DNA of 5,569 nt from Chloroflexota bacterium (GCA_021789355.1 JAJYJR010000420.1:1-5569), one strand, 5' to 3'. Numbered from the stretch's first letter, positions 1 to 5,314 are shown. The notes: generated by a model not told the origin, from the sequence alone. Numbers and translations are program-made.

Positions 1-2
1 GG

Positions 3-173
3 CGAGCCCTGGGGCGCGACGACGCACTAGGCAGGCGGGCCGGGCTGATCCAGCGGCTGACCATCATCCTCGGATGGGGGTGGCTGGTGGCACTGGCGAC
101 CAGTGTCCTGCGCGGCCCGAGGCGCTATCCCACGCTCCCGAAGACCAATCCGTCCACGGCGCCGCGGCGATAA
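3..173 (+). CDS. C-terminal fragment of a small integral membrane protein, possibly DUF998 family
   Basis: This is the 3' end of a gene that starts before the window. The frame is open from base 3 to a TAA and encodes 56 residues. It reads a short charged loop, then one hydrophobic segment (GLIQRLTIILGWGWLVALA), then a basic, proline-rich tail (GPRRYPTLPKTNPSTAPRR). The pattern of a charged loop, a G-L-x-Q-R helix start and a final W-L-x-A-L-A membrane helix resembles the last transmembrane segment of DUF998 proteins, which are small multi-span membrane proteins of unknown function. That family assignment comes from memory of the pattern and rests on one helix, so it is tentative; membrane location is more secure. 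The gene converges on the minus-strand gene ending at 238 and is probably part of the host chromosome. Confidence 0.55.
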   Translation, partial: RALGRDDALGRRAGLIQRLTIILGWGWLVALATSVLRGPRRYPTLPKTNPSTAPRR

Positions 174-228
174 CCACTTCCAATCAACACGTCCTGCCGG
201 TCTCTAGCCAGCGTCTCCCGCACCGCAG

Positions 229-250
229 CCCGGGCGCTCAGGCGCCCGGG
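229..250. terminator. GC-rich hairpin between convergent genes
   Basis: There is a perfect 9-bp inverted repeat (CCCGGGCGC at 229-237, GCGCCCGGG at 242-250) with a four-base loop. It lies about 55 bases past the stop of the left plus-strand gene and overlaps the TGA stop of the minus-strand gene (238-240). No T-tract follows on either strand, so if it terminates transcription it does so as a GC-only hairpin, possibly in both directions. Confidence 0.4.
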
Positions 251-594
251 TCGGCCGCAGGGGTCGCTGTCGACGGCATCACCCGCCCGACCGTCGCGAG
301 CGTCTGCGCGAGGGTGAGGGCAATCTCGGGATCGGTCGTGTGGACGTAGGTCGGGGAGCGACGCATGTGGAGTTCCAGCACGCGGACCACGTCGCGGTAC
401 TCGGCATCGTCGAGGGCATCGAACAGCTCCTCGCGCCGCTCTCCGTCGGCCAGCCAGACGTGCAGCAGCCGGTGGGTGCCGCTGGCCACCGAGAGAGCGA
501 CGTAGGCGCCCACGAAATCGTCGCCCTGGGCGCAGGCAATCCGCACGAGCTGCTCGTCGGGGCCGATTGCGAGCTCGAACCAGGGGATCCGCAT
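238..594 (-). CDS. Hypothetical protein, 118 aa, unknown function
   Basis: I do not recognise this protein. The open frame extends upstream to 858, but I chose the ATG at 592-594 because a purine-rich ribosome binding site (AGGAAGAG) lies just before it and because the upstream translation looks like noncoding low-complexity sequence. The product starts MRIPWFELAIGPDEQ and appears soluble, with no signal peptide or membrane helix. The middle is rich in acidic residues and suggests alternating beta strands and helices (LLHVWLADGERREELFDAL, then DAEYRDVVRVLELHM). The last 20 residues are small and probably disordered. There are no cysteines apart from C20 and no obvious catalytic motif. It has a plausible promoter of its own and is oriented away from the helicase operon. 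It could be a chromosomal gene or the edge of the mobile module. Confidence 0.55.
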   Translation of the reverse strand: MRIPWFELAIGPDEQLVRIACAQGDDFVGAYVALSVASGTHRLLHVWLADGERREELFDALDDAEYRDVVRVLELHMRRSPTYVHTTDPEIALTLAQTLATVGRVMPSTATPAADPGA

Positions 595-674
595 CGCCCG
601 CTCTTCCTGCCTTCCCGATGGGCCAGGGGCACCATCGCTGCCGCCTCTGACGTCGCACCTCACCCGCCGGGCAA

Positions 675-702
675 GGAATAGGCATGCCCGCGCCGACGTC
701 AA
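675..702 (-). promoter_or_regulatory. Candidate sigma70-type promoter for the 118-aa gene
   Basis: On the minus strand a -35 box TTGACG (697-702, five of six consensus bases) is followed by a 16-base spacer and a -10 box TATTCC (675-680, only the first three positions match). Transcription would start near 668 and leave a leader of about 75 bases before the ATG at 594. The -10 is weak, which is common in high-GC genomes. Supported by pattern only. Confidence 0.4.
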
Positions 703-900
703 GCCAAGACGGGATCCGCGACTCCGCGCGTGGCCCGGCACCGGCCGGACGTTCGGCGGGCACGCTCGGTGGAGGTCCGCGGCACCCGGGACCATCCGGT
801 CATTGAGTGACACCGACGGTTGCGAGATTGGCCGGGGGGCGAGCCGAGGCGCGGGCATCGGCCCCCCGCGCGCTGCCGCGGATGCCGTGGTCCCGGGCCC

Positions 901-1041
901 GGGTGGGGGCCTGGGAAGGGTCTGGGGGAGAGCCCTTACAGATGCCCGCGGGCCGAGGGCCCGATCTCGTCGGGGAGGAAGTGGGGCCGCTGCGCGGCTA
1001 TTTCCGAGGCAGGGCTCCCCAGATCCCCCAGGCCCCCACCC
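901..1041. repeat. Large interrupted inverted repeat, possible structured RNA or replication signal
   Basis: The two arms form an almost continuous stem. Bases 901-915 (GGGTGGGGGCCTGGG) pair perfectly with 1027-1041. After a two-base bulge (AA), 918-927 pair with 1017-1026 over 10 bp including one G-U. After a three-base bulge (GAG), 931-936 pair with 1011-1016. That gives 31 base pairs around a 74-base interior. The interior holds two further hairpins: CGGGCC/GGCCCG at 949-963 with loop GAG, and GCCGC/GCGGC at 986-998 with loop TGC. The result is a branched structure rather than a simple terminator. It sits about 30 bases upstream of a TTGACA element and 117 bases before the helicase start. 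It could be a noncoding RNA, a single-strand replication or priming structure, a MITE-like remnant, or a terminator insulating the operon. Confidence 0.65.
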
Positions 1042-1072
1042 CCGGCCGGCGAAGATCGCGCGCCCCGGGCCC

Positions 1073-1101
1073 TTGACAGGCGAACGCGCCCGCCCTCAAT
1101 C
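1073..1101 (+). promoter_or_regulatory. Candidate promoter for the helicase operon
   Basis: A perfect -35 hexamer TTGACA lies at 1073-1078. The best -10 candidates are weak: CTCAAT at 1095-1100 (16-base spacer) or TCAATC at 1096-1101 (17-base spacer). Transcription would begin near 1107 and give a leader of about 50 bases before the ATG at 1158. The large inverted repeat lies immediately upstream and would not be transcribed from this promoter. The exact -35 and the position support the call; the poor -10 limits it. Confidence 0.35.
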
Positions 1102-1157
1102 GCCGGAGCCGCCCAGAGGCAAGCGGGCGGATCAGACGCTGCAGCGGAGACATCGCC

Positions 1158-2990
1158 ATGTCCGCCCTCGACACCCACCGACGACCGTCCACGCCCGACA
1201 CGCTGTCGATCCCCGTGGAGCGCGGATTGCTCGGACTCCTGCTCGTCGATCCTGCGGCGGTCGGGCACGCCTCCGTGCTCGACCCCGCGGACTTCCTCGA
1301 TGTGCGCCATCGCCTCGTGTTCGAGACGATCCTCGACCTCGCCCGCCACGGCCTGGATCTGTCGCCGGTGGCGCTCGTGCTCGAGATGGAGCGCCGCGGC
1401 ACGCTCGCGGCGGCGGGGGGCGCCGAGTACATGGCCGGCCTCGTGGCCGACGAGCGGGCCCTGCCCCGCCTGCGGGACCACCTCATCGCCAAGGTGCGCG
1501 AGGAGGCGCTGCGGCGACGCGCGACCCACGACCTCGAGCGGGCGGTGCGGAGCGTGGCCGACCGCACCACGCCGCTCGGCTACACCTTCGCGGAGCTGCG
1601 TGGCGAGCTCGCCGCGGTCGAACGGGGCGAGCTCGACGAGGGCGACGGCTTCGCCTCGCTGGCCGCCCTGATGGCCCGGCTGCGCGCGCTATCCGATGCG
1701 CCGTCGGACGATCCGCGCCTGCCCACCCTGATCGGCCCGCTCGACGAGAAGCTCCGCGGCGGGATGGCGCCGGCGCAGCTCCTGGTGATCGCGGGCCTCA
1801 CGGGGTCCGGCAAGACGGGCCTGGGCACCCAGATCGCCCTGGGCAGCGCCTGGTACATGGCCCAGCATCCCGAGCGTTACCGCACCGCCGGGCGGATCCT
1901 CTACTTCAGCTTCGAGATGCCCGCCGACGAGATCGGCCTGCGCATGATCCAGCAGGTCCGCGACATCCAGGACGGGTGGGAGCCCGTGCGTGGCGGCTGG
2001 ACGGCGCGCGACCGCGCGCGGGCGTATGACGCGCTGCGGGTGCTCGAGGCGCTGCCGCTCGATGTGACCGAGTCGTCCACCGCCTCGACGCTCCGGCCGA
2101 GCGCCGAGGCGGTGGCCGCCGCCATCGAGCGACATCGCGCGCGGCACGGCACGCCGCCCCTCATCGTGGTGGACCACATGCACCTCCTGCGCGTCGAGGG
2201 GGCGCATGGGCGGACCGAGGAGGTCGAGCGGATCGTCACGAGCCTCAAGGGCGTCGCGATGGAGTTCCGCATTCCGGTCCTGCTCCTCGCCCAGATGAAC
2301 CGGGAGTCGCAGCGTCGCGAGAACCCGCGCCCCAAGCTCTCCGACCTCAAGGACTCCGCGGCCATCGAGCAGACCGCCAACGTCGTCCTCTTCGTGCATC
2401 GGCCCGAGCAGCAGGCCATCGACGAGTCCGACGACGACGCCCAGCAGGACGAACCCCAGCGCGCCGCCCTGATCGTCGCCAAGCACCGCGGCGGCAAGCA
2501 GGGAACGATCCCCTTGACCTGGGTCGGTCGGCGCACCCTGTTTGTCCCCGACCCGGCCTGGCAGCCGCGCCTCCCGGGTCCCGAGCGGGACGCCCCGGCG
2601 CTCTTCGAGTGGCCGGTGCTGCCCCAGGGCGCGTCGGCCACGCCACCGGCGCCCCCGTCGGACGCGGCACTGGTGCTCGACATGGTCCGAAAATCGCTCC
2701 GGCTCGGACGGCGCGCGACGCGGGCGGACCTGAAGACGGGCGCCGCGGCGCTCGGACGCGACGCGACCTCGTCGTGGTCGAGCTGGTGGGTGGGCAGGGC
2801 CGTGGAGCAGCTGCTGCGGACCGGCCAGCTGCTCGGGCAGCAGAGCCGCACGGGCACCCGTGCGTGGACCTACTGGTTGCCGGCCTGCCCGTCCGACGCC
2901 CAAGCCGCGGGCCCCACCGCACCGGACCCCACCGAGGGCTCCGGCGGCTCGCCCGCGGTCGATGCCCTCGACGACGACATCACGTTCTAG
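1158..2990 (+). CDS. DnaB-family replicative DNA helicase with winged-helix extension and SSB-like C-terminal tail
   Basis: This is a hexameric 5'-3' helicase of the DnaB family (superfamily 4) that would unwind DNA ahead of a replication fork. The ATG is preceded by GGAGA at 1146-1150, seven bases away. Residues about 18-130 match the DnaB N-terminal domain (ERGLLGLLLVDP, DFLDVRHRLVFETI, GGAEYMAGL). Residues about 188-465 are the RecA-like motor: Walker A GLTGSGKT (213-220), catalytic Glu253 in SFEMP, Walker B LIVVDH with Asp339, sensor segment LLLAQMNRESQRR (about 375-387), DLKDSAAIEQ (396-405), and the K-x-R element AKHRGGKQG (441-449, Lys442/Arg444). All core residues are present, so it should be active. 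At 610 residues it is about 150 longer than typical DnaB. The excess is C-terminal: a winged-helix-like segment (about 501-575), a Pro/Gly/Ser-rich linker, and the terminus DALDDDITF. It is the first gene of a probable two-gene operon. Divergence from cellular DnaB suggests a phage or plasmid origin (inference). Confidence 0.93.
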   Translation: MSALDTHRRPSTPDTLSIPVERGLLGLLLVDPAAVGHASVLDPADFLDVRHRLVFETILDLARHGLDLSPVALVLEMERRGTLAAAGGAEYMAGLVADERALPRLRDHLIAKVREEALRRRATHDLERAVRSVADRTTPLGYTFAELRGELAAVERGELDEGDGFASLAALMARLRALSDAPSDDPRLPTLIGPLDEKLRGGMAPAQLLVIAGLTGSGKTGLGTQIALGSAWYMAQHPERYRTAGRILYFSFEMPADEIGLRMIQQVRDIQDGWEPVRGGWTARDRARAYDALRVLEALPLDVTESSTASTLRPSAEAVAAAIERHRARHGTPPLIVVDHMHLLRVEGAHGRTEEVERIVTSLKGVAMEFRIPVLLLAQMNRESQRRENPRPKLSDLKDSAAIEQTANVVLFVHRPEQQAIDESDDDAQQDEPQRAALIVAKHRGGKQGTIPLTWVGRRTLFVPDPAWQPRLPGPERDAPALFEWPVLPQGASATPPAPPSDAALVLDMVRKSLRLGRRATRADLKTGAAALGRDATSSWSSWWVGRAVEQLLRTGQLLGQQSRTGTRAWTYWLPACPSDAQAAGPTAPDPTEGSGGSPAVDALDDDITF

Positions 2991-3040
2991 GGGGATCCGG
3001 CCGTGCTGCTCTCGTTGTTCACGGCAGGCGGGTGATCGCG

Positions 3041-3403
3041 ATGGCCCGTACACTACACGCGCTCCACACCTCACCCCAGCGGTATTGCTCGGCGTGCCGC
3101 TGGGCCGCCCTGGGCGCCGCGGAGCAGCACCGCCGACGGGGACAGGCACGCCGGCGGGCGTCGGCCGCCTGGCGGCGCGTGCACCCGGACCGGGCCGCGA
3201 TTCGCGACCGGCTGACGGCCGGCGCGAGCGCCGGCGCGTGCGACCGATGCGGACGCGACGGCGACCTGGTCGCGATCATCGACTATGCGCGGGAGACGAT
3301 CACGGCGTGGCGCTGCCGTCCGTGCTGGCGCCTCGCCCGGGCGGACTGGCAGCGAGCGCAGCGCGCGGTTGACAATCCGGACGCCCCTGACCAGGGTGGC
3401 TAG
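3041..3403 (+). CDS. Small Cys-rich zinc-binding protein, degenerate HNH/treble-clef-like
   Basis: The product is 120 residues with three CxxC pairs: C16/C19, C67/C70 and C92/C95. The last two form a C-x2-C-x21-C-x2-C zinc site (CDRCGRDGDLVA, then AWRCRPCW). A basic helical segment rich in Arg and Ala (about 28-57) links it to the first pair. The layout recalls small phage and plasmid proteins with an N-terminal CxxC, a basic helix and a C-terminal treble-clef of the type CxxCG-LxAHHxDY-WLCRxCH. Here the histidines are replaced: the HH pair reads II (LVAIIDY) and the final H is W, so HNH nuclease activity is unlikely and a DNA- or protein-binding role is more plausible. I chose the ATG at 3041, with AGGCGGG upstream; an in-frame GTG at 3032 is an alternative. 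It lies 50 bases after the helicase stop, with no terminator between, so it is probably co-transcribed. The family link is from recalled pattern. Confidence 0.72.
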   Translation: MARTLHALHTSPQRYCSACRWAALGAAEQHRRRGQARRRASAAWRRVHPDRAAIRDRLTAGASAGACDRCGRDGDLVAIIDYARETITAWRCRPCWRLARADWQRAQRAVDNPDAPDQGG

Positions 3404-3433
3404 GCGACGAGTCGAGGCGTCGCAGCGTCGGAT

Positions 3434-3468
3434 GGTGAGGCCCGGCCCGCAAGGGTGCGGGCCTCACC
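3434..3468 (+). terminator. Strong hairpin terminator after the helicase operon
   Basis: GGTGAGGCCCG at 3434-3444 pairs perfectly over 11 bp with CGGGCCTCACC at 3458-3468. The 13-base loop (GCCCGCAAGGGTG) can shift register because it repeats a GCCCGC that also pairs with the right arm. It lies 30 bases past the stop of the small Cys-rich gene. No T-run follows (CGCTCTCTGTC), so it is a GC-rich terminator of the kind common in high-GC bacteria. It separates the helicase operon from the palindrome cluster and the next gene. Confidence 0.62.
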
Positions 3469-3535
3469 CGCTCTCTGTCACCAAGTGCATTCGCGTCGAC
3501 GTCGGCCGCTCCCTCGCGGCGCCCCCACGCCGCAT

Positions 3536-3590
3536 GTTCACCCGGGTGGAGGTTCACCCGCGGGTGGGCGTTCACGCGCGCGTGAACGCC
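3536..3590. repeat. Cluster of three palindromic GTTCAC repeats, candidate iterons or operator
   Basis: Three successive dyads begin with GTTCAC at 3536, 3552 and 3570 (steps of 16 and 18 bases). The first contains the 10-bp palindrome CACCCGGGTG (3539-3548). The second contains the 12-bp palindrome CACCCGCGGGTG (3555-3566). The third is a perfect 24-bp palindrome (3567-3590) with core GTTCACGCGCGCGTGAAC. Spacing of about one and a half helical turns and shared half sites point to binding by a dimeric or oligomeric protein. It sits between the operon terminator and the start of the winged-helix-like gene, so it could be that gene's operator, an iteron-type origin bound by that protein, or both. 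Confidence 0.7.
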
Positions 3591-3593
3591 GCA

Positions 3594-3638
3594 GTGGCCG
3601 CCCCGGCCTTCGATTGACCGGAGCGGGCCGGGTGCCAC
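3594..3638. repeat. Imperfect inverted repeat upstream of the winged-helix gene
   Basis: GTGGC (3594-3598) and CCCGGCC (3602-3608) pair with GGCCGGG (3626-3632) and GCCAC (3634-3638), giving 12 bp with an asymmetric interior and a 17-base loop that contains TTGACC (3614-3619). It directly follows the palindrome cluster and precedes the start codon by about 30 bases. It may extend the regulatory or origin region, or form a leader hairpin. No good -10 box was found for the TTGACC. Confidence 0.35.
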
Positions 3639-3668
3639 ACCTCGGGTCTGGATCGCACCGCAACGACG

Positions 3669-4487
3669 ATGGGGTGGCGCCACGTGACCAGCGGGACCGG
3701 CATCGGGCTCGGCGAACTCCTCGAGCAACTCCCGGGCGTGGGTGTTGGCGACGCTGGGTGGGCCTCGCATCACCCGGGTGCGACGGCCGTGCCGCCCGAT
3801 GGCCACCCGCCGGCGGCAGCCGAACCCAGGACGGCCCCCGTGCGCCCGGCCCTCCCCCGCCCCGACGAGGCGGCCTACCGCTACGCGCTGGATCTGGTCC
3901 GCTACGAAGGCGGGGATCTCGAGAGCGCGCCCGCGTCGGCGCGCGACACGATCCGTCGCTGGCGCGACTGGCAGCGCTACGACGTGGCGCTGGCCGGCCG
4001 GGTCGGCGCGAACCGGGCCGGCCGAGCGGCGGACGCGGAGTCAGCGGGCGGCACGTCGCGCGGGGTGCCGTCCGCGCCGGCCGTGCGGACCACCGACCTC
4101 GATCCCGAGTGGGCGCTGCTCGTCGGTGACCTCTTCCCGTACCTCTATCAGTGCTGGAAGCCGGTCACGGTGCCGCAGGCGGGGCACCCCCGGCGGGGCA
4201 CCCCGCACGTCGCCAACGCGGATGGAACCCGACTGTCCACCCACCTGGCGATCTGGGCGGCCCGCCACGGGCACGGCTACGGCTGGGCCCGGCGGCTGCT
4301 CCGGATCGCGGAACAGGCAGGCCTGATCGGGTACGTCACGCACCGGCCCGAGTTCAACGGCGGCCGACGCGTCCGGAGCTGGTCGCAGTGGGTACCCCTC
4401 GATCGAGACGAGTACGAGCGCCGGCTTGCGAGCGTGCTGCCCTCGCTCGAGCGGGCCAGGGCACGTGCGGATTCGTCGTTCGGGTGA
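3669..4487 (+). CDS. Hypothetical protein with winged-helix-like C-terminal half, possible replication initiator or helicase loader
   Basis: I do not recognise a named family. The 272-residue product has a Gly/Pro/Ala-rich, probably disordered N-terminus (about 1-65), a helical segment (DEAAYRYALDLVRYEGG, then RDTIRRWRDWQRYDVAL, about 66-110), a flexible linker (111-142), and a conserved-looking C-terminal domain. That domain starts at LDPEWALLVGDLFPYLYQCW (144-163). It contains helices around 190-200 and 205-217 (GYGWARRLLRIAEQAGLIGYV) followed by a probable wing (THRPEFNGGRRVRSWSQWVPL), the order expected of a winged-helix DNA-binding domain. The ATG at 3669 has no ribosome binding site; GTG at 3684, with GGGGTGG six bases before it, is a credible alternative start. 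Its place after a palindrome cluster and a DnaB-type helicase fits an origin-binding initiator, a helicase loader or a transcriptional regulator. That role is inferred from context. Confidence 0.7.
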   Translation: MGWRHVTSGTGIGLGELLEQLPGVGVGDAGWASHHPGATAVPPDGHPPAAAEPRTAPVRPALPRPDEAAYRYALDLVRYEGGDLESAPASARDTIRRWRDWQRYDVALAGRVGANRAGRAADAESAGGTSRGVPSAPAVRTTDLDPEWALLVGDLFPYLYQCWKPVTVPQAGHPRRGTPHVANADGTRLSTHLAIWAARHGHGYGWARRLLRIAEQAGLIGYVTHRPEFNGGRRVRSWSQWVPLDRDEYERRLASVLPSLERARARADSSFG

Positions 4488-4597
4488 CGGATCGGTGGGC
4501 GGACGCACCGCACGGCCAACCACCAGCGCATCCGGCCACGTTGACGCAGCCTGCTGGTTGCGGGAGCGTAGACGACAGGACGAGCAGCTCGGGGAGG

Positions 4598-5224
4598 ATG
4601 ATGCGCAGCGGCAGCCAGATCCACCGGGTGGCGCTGTACGCGCGGGTCAGCACCCGCGACAAGGACCAAGACCCCGCTGTGCAGATGGCGGTGCTGCGCG
4701 AGTACGCGGCCGCGCGGGGCTGGGAGCGGGACGAGTACGTCGACGTCGCGTCGGCCGGTGATCTGGCGCGCCGGACCGCCTGGCGGCGGCTGCTGGACGA
4801 CGCGCGCCGGCGGCAGATCGACGCGATCGCCGTCTGGAAGCTGGACCGGGCGTTCCGCTCCAGCCTGGAGGCCCTCTCCGCGCTGGAGCTCCTGGACCAC
4901 GTCGGGGTCGGCTTCCTCTCCATCACCCAGCCCGAGCTCGACACCACCTCTCCGGCGGGGAAGCTCGTCTTCACCATCCTCGCGGCGGTCGCCGAGATGG
5001 AACGCGCCCTCATCAGCGAACGCGTCCGCGAGGGGATGCGCCACGCGGCGAGCAAGGGCGCCCGCATCGGCCGACCCTCAGCGCTCGACCGGCCCGCGGT
5101 GGCGCGGCGGTGGCCCGCGGTCCACGCCTCGATCGCCGCTGGGACGCTGTCCCGCCGTCAGGCCGCGCACCAGCTGGGCATCGGCGTCGCGACGCTCGAT
5201 CGGCTCCTCCGCGCGGCCCCGTAG
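4598..5224 (+). CDS. Small serine recombinase, resolvase/invertase type
   Basis: This site-specific recombinase would cut DNA through a transient 5'-phosphoserine link. In the 208-residue product the nucleophile is Ser18 in YARVSTRDK, with Arg16 two residues before it. The active-site segment VWKLDRAFRSS keeps the D-R-x-x-R pattern of gamma-delta resolvase Arg68/Arg71. The dimer-forming arm helix follows (TILAAVAEMERALISERVREGM), then the linker KGARIGRPSAL and a C-terminal helix-turn-helix (LSRRQAAHQLGIGVATLDRLLRA) that reads the site. Length and domain order match Tn3/Pin-type resolvases and invertases, not large serine integrases or IS607-type enzymes with an N-terminal HTH. Tandem ATGs occur at 4598 and 4601; GGGGAGG ends immediately before the first, leaving three bases before the second, so either start has unusually tight spacing. 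Likely roles are multimer resolution of a plasmid-like element, or inversion or excision. It follows the winged-helix gene by 110 bases. Confidence 0.92.
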   Translation: MMRSGSQIHRVALYARVSTRDKDQDPAVQMAVLREYAAARGWERDEYVDVASAGDLARRTAWRRLLDDARRRQIDAIAVWKLDRAFRSSLEALSALELLDHVGVGFLSITQPELDTTSPAGKLVFTILAAVAEMERALISERVREGMRHAASKGARIGRPSALDRPAVARRWPAVHASIAAGTLSRRQAAHQLGIGVATLDRLLRAAP

Positions 5225-5230
5225 GCCGTT

Positions 5231-5254
5231 CCGAAACCGGGTCGCCGTTTCCGG
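5231..5254 (+). terminator. Weak hairpin after the recombinase gene
   Basis: CCGAAAC (5231-5237) can pair with GTTTCCGG (5247-5254) with one bulged base and a nine-base loop, starting seven bases after the recombinase stop. No T-run follows. The position suits a terminator but the stem is short. Confidence 0.3.
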
Positions 5255-5292
5255 CCCCAATCCACGTTCAGGACGATCCACGCTGGCAGCGC

Positions 5293-5314
5293 TCCGAAAG
5301 GAAGTCCTTGCGGA
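5293..5314. repeat. Imperfect 10+2+10 palindrome, candidate recombinase or regulator binding site
   Basis: TCCGAAAGGA, then AG, then TCCTTGCGGA: the arms are inverted copies of each other except at one position, around a central dinucleotide. Serine recombinases cut at a central 2-bp overlap inside an imperfect dyad, and this lies about 70 bases downstream of the recombinase gene, so it could be a crossover site. A second copy was not found in the window. A repressor operator is an alternative. Confidence 0.35.

Larger units (their letters stand above)
595..1157. other. 563-bp noncoding region between divergent genes
   Basis: No convincing gene lies here: open frames on both strands are arginine- and proline-rich shadows of GC-rich sequence with no good ribosome binding site. 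The region holds the minus-strand promoter at 675-702, a stretch from about 703 to 900 in which I see nothing beyond short GC-rich palindromes, the large inverted repeat at 901-1041, and a candidate promoter for the helicase operon at 1073-1101. One boundary of the mobile module may lie here, but I found no matching direct repeat elsewhere in the window. Confidence 0.6.

Noticed and set aside
125..763. Minus-strand 212-codon frame overlapping the left genes
   Set aside because: It is Arg/Ala/Pro-rich without domain character and overlaps the better-supported 118-aa frame.
901..1041. Known structured RNA (SRP RNA, RNase P, 6S) or integron attC site
   Set aside because: The GGGGAGGAAGTGGGG stretch only superficially resembles RNase P or SRP signatures. 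The SRP apical GGAA loop context, the RNase P core and the 6S central bubble are absent, and the attC ends (RYYYAAC/GTTRRRY) are not present.
936..1570. Long minus-strand open frames over the start of the helicase gene
   Set aside because: They are antisense shadows of GC-rich coding sequence, with no ribosome binding site and arginine/serine-rich translations; the plus strand encodes unmistakable DnaB motifs.
803..2029. Plus-strand open frame of 408 codons overlapping the helicase
   Set aside because: It is an alternative frame full of Arg, Pro and Gly with no domain pattern, and it runs through the noncoding inverted repeat.
3369..3397. TTGACA promoter at the end of the small Cys-rich gene
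   Set aside because: The -35 is perfect, but no -10-like hexamer lies at 16-19 bases, and the strong hairpin at 3434 would stop transcripts before the next gene.
3300..3806. Minus-strand open frame with a repeated H-x-R-V-N pattern
   Set aside because: The apparent peptide repeat is just the translation of the DNA palindromes at 3536-3590; there is no ribosome binding site.
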